Below the pieces are notes generated by a model. It saw only the letters and a list, made by a program, of their open reading frames with translations, made no database searches and was not told the DNA's origin. A program made the position numbers and the translations under genes. A DNA stretch of 46,993 nucleotides. It comes from Chara braunii (lineage: Eukaryota; Streptophyta; Charophyceae; Charales; Characeae). This document shows, piece after piece, positions 40,801 to 46,993 of this stretch. The first letter of the stretch is position 1, and every line of letters starts with the position of its first letter. The DNA lies in NCBI GenBank assembly GCA_003427395.1, contig BFEA01000846.1:384730-431722 (forward strand). Reading direction: 5' to 3'.

Positions 40801-42701
40801 AGTAGATATTTGACTAGTAAAAAGGCTATCTTCTGTATGGCAGATCGTTTCTTGCTCATCAATAATGATAACGGAAGGTAGTTGGAGTTATGAGGCGGCA
40901 CTTGAGCAGGGCTTGAACTCAATACCAGCTCGTGCGGCCTCTCTGTTCCGCATTTGCAGAGTCACTGATTAGCCCTTTCGGGGAGCTAAGGACGATCAAA
41001 CTGTGATCCCATACTCCTTGAGTGCCCACTCGTAAGCCAACACCCTGAGTCTTCTCAGCCATCACTGTGCCCTTCCCCATTTTTCGACTGCACCCGCTCG
41101 AACTATTATTTGTTTTAGTGTATTACTTACTTGATTATAATAAAATTCAATAAGAATGCGCCTCTTTTCGGAACTGAATTCCCCCTTCTCGTCAACAGGC
41201 ACAGGTGAGAAGAGAACACAGATCAACGGCGTGTATGCAATGAGCGAGTTATGCTGTGTTCTCGAACTTTCCAATCAAGACTCGCGTGCAACCCTCATCT
41301 ACCCTGACTCATGCCCTTCGTCTTCATCAGAGTCTACCAGTGAAAGCTTTGGTAATGACCACGCCATTTATTAGGCAAGCCTTAACGCGGGTAGTTTTCG
41401 GATGCCAACCATACTCATAGCAAAAAAATCAGAGTCTTATCTGCCCAAATTGTTTAGTAAACTCATTTCAGTTCCCCTTCTCTTCTTTTTAGTTAGATTT
41501 GATGAGAAAACTCCATGCTCTCTCAGTAGTAACCCCTCCCCGATCTCAACCGGTTCCGAGTCAAGCGAGAGGATCACCAAGAGGCGGAGCGCGAGATAAA
41601 GTGAGACAGTCAAGGCTCCCTCACTTTATAACCCCCTTTTCTTCCCAAACTTAACTGGTAGCAATTACTTACGAGAACTGCAGAACGAACGGCTAACTCG
41701 GACAAGTGACATGGCTGGTGACAAGGGAACATATTCCCTCAAGGGGACCTTAACATCTCGGTCTTACCTGATTATAAAGACAAGATCACCAAACCAAAAG
41801 ATCAGGGGCGTAATGCGAAAAGTAAACTTTTGGCAGATAATGCTATTAAGTCCAGAATCATGCATGCCCTGTGACCAGGAGATTCACCGACAGTCAATCA
41901 TTACTTCACTCATATCCCTCGTTAGCGTGATTGGTTAAACCCTGGTCGGCGTATCAGGTCATACTTTCGCTTTTCCTCTTACTTGATCAAATCACTAAAC
42001 CTTGTAACATTTGTCCAGCCGAGTAAGAACCCCTCAACTCGTTTGACAGCTGTCACGAGACTACCAAGAGTGAACGAGGAAGTTAACCGTGCCTCTCACA
42101 CCATCGCTAGCAAACCTGCGTCTCTTGGCACGATAGAACTACCAGTTTGCACCTAGCTAGTGAACCTGTCACTTTTCCGACAATGAACTTGCACCATGCC
42201 CCGTAGCCTGTCCTCAATTTTTAGTCCAGTGAGATTCACAATCGCTCCCTCCTCTTTTCCGTCTTCCGGACTCAACACTTTGCCTATCGTCCCCCTTTCA
42301 GCGCTTCCCTGAACCATAATCTGATCACGCTCGGCGTCAACCGCGGACCTACGTGTACAGCTTCTTCCCGCTCTTGGGCATCACCATCACCCTCTTGCTC
42401 GTACCAATTAGTCTCACCAAGAAGTTTGAGACCTTCCCTGACAAGGAATTCTGCTCAAAATTGCGAAGGGAAGCGACGATGCTCCCAGATGCCTTATGAG
42501 GCTCGCTGCTTGGAAACGCTAGAGAGTGAGATGAAGCCCGTCGGTCTGGTAGTGCGCGAGAGGTCTGATTCTCTCTCTCTCTCGCTCATTCAAAAACGAT
42601 TGTCACTGTGGCCATTGCAAGCTGCCCCGTCTTTATGCACAAAAGTTAAACTGACATCAACGAATAGGCCGCTCTTTCTCTCTCTCTCTCTCTACTGTCC
42701 A
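37839..42701 (-). repeat. 5' LTR (right copy), about 4.86 kb
   Basis: It begins TGTCACACTTTTTCCC on the plus strand and ends ...CTACTGTCCA, facing the left copy TGTCGCAC...CTACTGTCA. It holds the full-length form of the LTR ORF region (about 140 bases lost in the left copy at 20,438). Minus-strand TATA-like candidates are CTATAAAATG at about 40,582-40,591 and GTTATAAAG at about 41,624-41,632. The right boundary is uncertain by a few bases because a related element begins within three bases. Confidence 0.92.
38327..38980 (-). pseudogene. LTR accessory ORF, right copy, two nonsense mutations
   Basis: ATG 38,980 (MREINPIPVDEQVLHNLNSI) is probably the original start. The frame then matches the left copy but is stopped at about 38,735 (Gln codon to TAG) and at about 38,612 (Trp codon to TGA), and goes on to the same basic C-terminus. 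Both changes are transitions. So each LTR copy has lost a different part: start region at left, continuity at right. Confidence 0.65.
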
Positions 42702-43011
42702 GCTGTCAAGCCCCCACCGCTCCAAGGGTCCGGTGAGATATCCTTCCCCAGACCAAGCTCAGTGGGTTGGAGGACTGGTAGGCTGTCACGCAGGAATTTT
42801 GATAGGTATAAAAATAGAGGTGTATTCAGAGGCAGTCTCACTTTATCATACAGCGGAGTAGTCAGGGTTATCCCTTCTTCCAGCGGCGACACGACTTAGA
42901 GTGAGGCGTTCGGGTTTATCGCCTGCACCTGACCCCGTATGAAGGATAGACTCAAGGTCAGCAGAGTCCCTATCATTCAGGAGTCCTTTAAGCTGCCTTG
43001 AGTGTAACCTA

Positions 43012-43202
43012 CATAAAATAAGGAGGAAAAATAACAAACATGCATCATAGAGCAATTGACACTGATAAAATGAGAAGACCAGAAACCAGACTCTGCAAGA
43101 GTATGGNCATAAAATAAGGAGGAAAAATAACAAACATGCATCATAGAGCAATTGACACTGATAAAATGAGAAGACCAGAAACCAGACTCTGCAAGAGTAT
43201 GG
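43012..43202. other. Assembly scar: 95-base exact duplication around a single N
   Basis: 43,012-43,106 and 43,108-43,202 are identical and N is at 43,107. This is what results when two overlapping contig ends are joined without merging. The 141-residue minus-strand frame across it (42,846-43,271) carries the duplication and an X, and should not be annotated. Confidence 0.9.
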
Positions 43203-43322
43203 CCAGAGATACGAGACTGAAGAGGAGTACACAGAGTATGCAGGGAGCAGCCATTGGAGGGATGGAGTCACTAATAAATAATAATATCGTAATACATCAA
43301 TAGTGACTGAAAAAAGAGAACC

Positions 43323-43784
43323 TCAATGAATGATAATAAGCGGTACCCCCTCGTGAGTGAGTGCTGCCGTCTGGGACTCCTCGTCATTGAGAACTCGTGT
43401 GGCTATAGACTCTGGAACCACATAGCTGATCTCAAGAGGCGCTGCTGGGTCAATCATGCAGATATAGGCCATGCATCTGGCCATCTCCTCGTCTGCGACG
43501 CTCTTGAGGTAAAGCTCCTCCGCAAGAATGATGTCGCCTGAAGCTCCAATCAATATCTCAATACGTCCTCTCCCGCCAGAGTAAATGTAGGAAACCTCGA
43601 GAAAGCGATCTTCGTAAAGAGGCTTTCGATAAGCCTGCACAGCAAAGTCCATCCCGACCAAATGACTATAGCCATCTCCGAGGTATGGGACCGGACCCTC
43701 CCCTCTTGGAGGACCGAAAATTATCTCAGATCTAGGGTCGTCTGACATATAAGAGTCAATCACCCTCAAAAAGATACCGTGCAA
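43323..43784 (-). CDS. Small ORF of the neighbouring element, unknown function
   Basis: About 150 open codons; the first ATG in frame is about 43,748 (MSDDPRSEIIFGPPRG). It has GMDFAVQAYRK, LEVSYIYSGGRGRIEILIG and an Ala/Glu-rich helix-like stretch. The strand-like pattern (LEVSYIY...RIEILIG) recalls the accessory family of the giant element but I cannot show homology. It is 82 bases downstream of the next ORF on the same strand. Confidence 0.45.
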   Translation of the reverse strand: MHGIFLRVIDSYMSDDPRSEIIFGPPRGEGPVPYLGDGYSHLVGMDFAVQAYRKPLYEDRFLEVSYIYSGGRGRIEILIGASGDIILAEELYLKSVADEEMARCMAYICMIDPAAPLEISYVVPESIATRVLNDEESQTAALTHEGVPLIIIH

Positions 43785-43865
43785 GAAGATGTGCGATCCT
43801 CCTCAATGTCGCGCTCCGACGTCTCCACTCGCTGGTTTCCAGCGCTCCCGTCATTGTCCACAAAC

Positions 43866-44429
43866 TCAACCCCTATGAGTGTCCCAGTCGAAATAATCGC
43901 CAAGATCAAGGTCACTCACAGAACAGGGCTCCAAATCCGACTCATCTGTCTCTGATTTCGGGACACATGTAGTGATTGGGATTCCGGATCTGGTTATCTC
44001 TTTGTGGATCCGGTCGTCCTTCCGCCTCTTCTCCTTGCTGCGGGGCTCACTAAGGGGCTTGGGGTTGCATCCGTCGAAATCGAAGAGCACACCCCCAGGA
44101 GCTGAAGGTACGCGAGGGAACACCACGTGCAGCCAGTTGTCCCTCCAATAGCTCTCCCTGCGAAATATGTAATCCGCAATCCTGTCGTATGTGGTGCCCT
44201 TCACTCCCGTCTCTGCCCGCTTCAACGAGTAGGTGATCACGAGCGTGTGTCTCGAGGTCGAGGACTCATTAGCCCTGATAGTGAAACTTTGATGTCCTGC
44301 ATGTCTGTAGCAGAACCTCTCAATCAATCTACCCCACTTAGGGGTAGTCTCACGACGTCGGGCCAGCTTGGATGGAATGCACGCTCTCACTGATGCAGAT
44401 ACTCCTTCCAAGACCTGGCCGGATAGCAA
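43866..44429 (-). CDS. Small ORF of the neighbouring element, possibly of the accessory family
   Basis: A 187-codon open frame. It includes IPSKLARRRETTPKW, LIERFCYR, QSFTIRANE, HTLVITYSL and YWRDNWLHVVFPRV. HTLVITYSL followed by a Gly-x-Lys and a D-x-I helix resembles HVLTFYFTDL and its following residues in accessory ORF 2 (36,596-37,096). The C-terminal third is charged (EPRSKEKRRKDDR). The similarity is short, so the family assignment is tentative. It lies immediately left of a hairpin repeat array. Confidence 0.45.
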   Translation of the reverse strand: MLSGQVLEGVSASVRACIPSKLARRRETTPKWGRLIERFCYRHAGHQSFTIRANESSTSRHTLVITYSLKRAETGVKGTTYDRIADYIFRRESYWRDNWLHVVFPRVPSAPGGVLFDFDGCNPKPLSEPRSKEKRRKDDRIHKEITRSGIPITTCVPKSETDESDLEPCSVSDLDLGDYFDWDTHRG

Positions 44430-44439
44430 TCAGCAACTC

Positions 44440-44790
44440 AATGTGGAGGCCTGTCTGAATGGCCTAACTGAACTGCAACTCGATATGGGGCCCGCCTGAA
44501 TGGGCCCGGCTGAACAGCAACTCAATATAAAGCCCGCCTGAATGGGCCCGGATGAACAGCAACTATCTCAAAAGAAAGGGCCCGCCTGAAGGGGCCTGGC
44601 TGAAAACTGCAACAATCTCGAGAAGTGGGCCCGCCTGAAGGGGTCCGGCTGAACATCAACAATCTCAAGTAGGCCCGCCTGAAGGGCCCGGCTGAACAGC
44701 AACAATCTCAGGTAGGCCCGCCGGAAGGGCCCGGCTGAACAACAACAATCTCAAGTAGGCCCGCCTGAAGGGTCCGGATGAACAGCAACT
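44440..44790. repeat. Tandem array R1, about 43-base unit with GGCCC palindromes
   Basis: About eight units of AACAGCAACAATCTCAAGTA followed by GGCCCGCCTGAAGGGCCCGG and CTG. The arms GGGCC/GGCCC enclose a GCCTGAA loop; arms vary (GGCC/GGCC in the first unit, GGGCCC in later ones). Confidence 0.88.
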
Positions 44791-45004
44791 GATAAATAGA
44801 ACATCTCATGCACAGGGACCAGTCGTAAGTGCTGAATGTACTGGGGCTAGACTGAACCAGGTCATCCGTGCAGGGACTGAACTGCCAATGCTCCCCGTGC
44901 GAGGGAAAATGTCATGTGCATGAGGTGTTGCTGATCAACAAGGGAATAAGTCGGTGGGATCGTGACGGCAAATCGTCCCAGCTAGCAATCCTATTACTTG
45001 GGTG

Positions 45005-45860
45005 TACGTGGGCTCGCACTCAAACGATAATATCCAGCCTGGGCACACACAGGCGCACACTCTAACAGCAATGTCGAGCTCGGGAGCACATGGGCGCTCA
45101 CTCTAACAACTATGCCGAGCTAGGGTGCGCATGGGCGCACACTCCAACTGCAATATCAAGCTTGGACGCGCATGGGCGCGCACTCTCAAGCTTGGGCACG
45201 CATGGGCGCACTCTAACAGCAATATCAAGCTTGGGCGCGCATGGGCGCTCACTCTAACTGCTATGCCGAGCTAGGGCGCGCATGGGCGCGCACTCTAACT
45301 GCAGTATCAAGCTTGGGCGCGCATGGGCGCGCACTCTAACAGCAATATCAAGCTTGGGCACGCATGGGCACACACTTTGAAGCTTGGGCGCGCATGGGCG
45401 CGCACGCTGAAGCTTGGGCGCGCATGGGCGCGCAATCTAACAGCAATATCAAGCTTGGGTGCGCATGGGCGCTCACTCTAACTGCTATGCCGAGCTAGGG
45501 CGCGCATGGGCGCGCACTCTAACTGCAATATCAAGCTGGGCGCGCACTCTAACAGCAATATCAAGCTTGGGCGCGCACTCTGAAGCTTGGGCGCACATGG
45601 GCACGCAATCTAATAGCAATATCAAGCTTGGGTGCGCATGGGCCCGCACTCTAAAGCTTGGGCGCGCATGGGCGCGCAATATCTGGTCTGGTCTCGCGCG
45701 GGCGCGCACTGAAAATAAGTATCTGACCTGGGCGGGCTTGGGCTCACACTTAAAATAATTATCTGATCTGGGCGCGCGCAGGCGCGCGCTGATGATAATT
45801 ATCTGATCTGGGTGCGCGCGGGCGCACGCTGATAATAATTATCTGATCTGGGCGCGCGCG
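45005..45860. repeat. Tandem array R2, about 41-base unit with GCGCGC palindromes
   Basis: Units contain TCTAACAGCAATATCAAGCT followed by TGGGCGCGCATGGGCGCGCA. Some units drop the CAGCAATATC linker, and from about 45,690 the linker becomes AATAATTATCTGATCTGG. Frames read through in several phases (for example 99 codons at 45,459) and are repeat artefacts. Confidence 0.9.
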
Positions 45861-46600
45861 AGCGTGCTCTTAAAAATAATATTCAATATTCAATATTCAA
45901 TCTTTGCTTGGGGTCAATATACTACTGCTTGGAACAGGATGAAGTGATTACTGCGCGCAAGACTTGGCCTTTTCTTAGGGCCTGACCACTATTGTCATCA
46001 AATGCAGACTAAGTACTCAGTTGAAACGAACACTGGTACCCCAGGTTCGGAGTTGGTCATGTATGATCATCACACATGATGCAACAGTGCACAGTTACGA
46101 CAATAGAAATGGCCCTCAATCATGGTGCACAACAGCGCACGGAATGGTTCTCAATCATATTGCACAACAGCGCACAAATGTGAATAGCAAAAGGATTCTC
46201 AATCACGGTGCGCAACTGCGCACAGATGCAAATAGCACGATGCTCAGAAATGGCCTTGGCAAATAGCACGGTGCTCAGTAACGGTCCTGCCGAATGGCGC
46301 AATGCTGAGAAATGGCCCTAATGAATAGCACAATGCTCAGAAATAGCTCTTGCGAAATGGCACTGTTCAGAAAATAGCACTTGCGAATAGCATTATTCAA
46401 AAATGGCTCTTTGCGAATAGCACTGTTCAGAAATGGCACTCGATCGGGATGCGCGCTTAGCGCACTGTTGCAAACTTCAATAAGTCGGATTTGGTCTTCT
46501 AGTGTGGCTTGCACACTGAGCAAAATTGCAAACAGTAAAAGACTCGGATATGGCTCTGAAATGTGGTGAGTACTGTTGCACAGTTGCAGACAAAACTCGG
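45861..46600. repeat. Transitional repeats, less regular
   Basis: ATTCAATATTCAATATTCAAT near 45,882 is followed by loosely repeated TGGTGCACAACAGCGCAC words (46,100-46,230), then a unit of about 34 bases with GAATAGCAC...TGTTCAGAAATGGC (46,235-46,445). No gene is supported. Confidence 0.6.
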
Positions 46601-46993
46601 ATATGACTCTCAAGAGTGATGCGCACTGGCGCACAGATCAAATATGGCCCTCTGTCTCGACGCGCGGTGGCACACAGCCCTCAGTCTCGGTGCGCGTTGG
46701 CGCACAGATCAAGTATGGCCCTCAGTTTCGGTGCGTGCTGTCACACAGGTCAAATACGGCCCTCAGTTCCGGTGCGTGCTGGCACATAGGTCAAATACGG
46801 CCCTCAGTTTCGGTGCGCGCTGGCGCACAGATCAAGTATGGCCCTCAGTCTGGACGCGCGGTGGCACACAGGTCAAATACGGCCCTTAGTTTCGGTGCGC
46901 GCTGGCGCACAGATCAAGTATGGCCCTCAGTCTCGACGCGCGGTGGCACATAGGTCAAATACGGCCCTCAATTTCAGTGCGCGTTGGCGCACA
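46600..46993. repeat. Tandem array R3, 41-base unit with TGCGC/GCGCA palindromes
   Basis: Units read CAGATCAAGTATGGCCCTCA then GTYTCGGTGCGCGCTGGCGCA, repeated with alternating A and B forms (AGATCAAGTATGG against GGTCAAATACGG; CGGTGCGCG against CGACGCGCG). At least eight units reach the window end. Confidence 0.9.

Larger units (their letters stand above)
19358..42701 (-). mobile_element. Giant (about 23.3 kb) Ty3/gypsy-type LTR retrotransposon with accessory ORF family
   Basis: Two direct repeats of 4.7-4.9 kb (19,358-24,081 and 37,839-42,701) flank an internal region of about 13.7 kb. Read on the minus strand: 5' LTR at right, tRNA-Asp primer site, small accessory ORFs, gag, protease, RT, RNase H, integrase, a long 3' region, polypurine tract, 3' LTR at left. 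This makes it one of the larger LTR elements I know of, comparable to Ogre-type plant elements, which also carry an extra ORF before gag. LTR copies match closely (3 differences in about 240 bases compared at 23,041 and 41,658), so insertion was fairly recent. No matching target-site duplication is visible. Confidence 0.93.
42704..46993 (-). mobile_element. Part of a neighbouring related LTR element, same orientation
   Basis: TGTCAAGCCCCCACCGC at 42,704 looks like a reverse-complemented LTR end. The sequence GGCTGTCACGCAGGA at 42,780 recurs at the same relative place in the giant element's LTRs (about 19,408 and 37,889, one base different in the latter), so the two elements share U5-end sequence. 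Minus-strand ORFs at 43.3-44.4 kb sit where the LTR ORF lies in the giant element. The element probably runs past the window; its type cannot be confirmed because no pol is present. Confidence 0.5.

Noticed and set aside
42716-42720. ACCGC as target-site duplication partner of ACCGC at 19,353-19,357
   Set aside because: It lies 14 bases beyond the LTR end, not next to it; a 5-base match within such a distance is easily chance.
42846-43271. 141-residue ORF with X
   Set aside because: Created by the contig-overlap duplication around the N.
45459-45758. 99-codon repetitive ORF
   Set aside because: Translation of the 41-base tandem repeat; open in several frames on both strands.
46576-46953. 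125- and 81-codon repetitive ORFs
   Set aside because: Translations of array R3 in different frames.

Overview
The window is eukaryotic nuclear DNA, about 47 kb, made almost entirely of transposable elements and tandem repeats. I see no intact host protein-coding gene. Two Ty3/gypsy-type LTR retrotransposons, fragments of at least two more, a tRNA-headed SINE-like sequence and a U6 snRNA-like copy fill it. A primer site matching plant-type tRNA-Asp, chromovirus structure and the high repeat load fit a plant or streptophyte-alga genome. That assignment is inference; I do not recognise a host gene that would settle it.

Layout. 1-8,353: a decayed plus-strand chromovirus-like Ty3/gypsy element (end of 5' LTR, tRNA-iMet-type primer site, gag, protease, RT-RNase H, integrase, chromodomain-like tail, polypurine tract, 1.3 kb 3' LTR). 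8,620-10,175: two related LTR sequences in inverted orientation, the right one followed by a primer site. 10,176-15,600: gene-free, with a hairpin cluster, a tRNA-derived SINE-like head and a U6-like sequence. 15,623-16,807: a striking array of 16 hairpins with a constant TAAGTT loop and different but self-complementary arms. 18,411-19,138: two diverged copies of a larger structured repeat.

19,358-42,701: a very large (about 23.3 kb) minus-strand Ty3/gypsy element with LTRs of 4.7-4.9 kb. Reading from its 5' end at right to left: 5' LTR carrying its own ORF, tRNA-Asp primer site, a compact series of small ORFs ahead of gag (at least three look like diverged copies of one another and of the LTR ORF), then gag with a CCHC knuckle, protease, RT, RNase H, integrase, about 5.6 kb of 3' sequence with an antisense ORF and several repeats, polypurine tract and 3' LTR. 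Pol is broken mostly by single in-frame stops that fit C-to-T or G-to-A transitions.

42,702-46,993: part of a neighbouring related element in the same orientation. It carries two more small minus-strand ORFs, an assembly scar (a 95 bp exact duplication around one N) and a chain of 41-43 bp tandem repeats whose palindromic centres change along the array.

The most unusual theme is repeated independent hairpins whose arms covary while loop or linker sequence is kept (15.6-16.8 kb, 18.4-19.1 kb, 28.1-29.3 kb, 44.4-47.0 kb). The second is the paralogous accessory ORF family of the giant retrotransposon, present both upstream of gag and inside the LTR.
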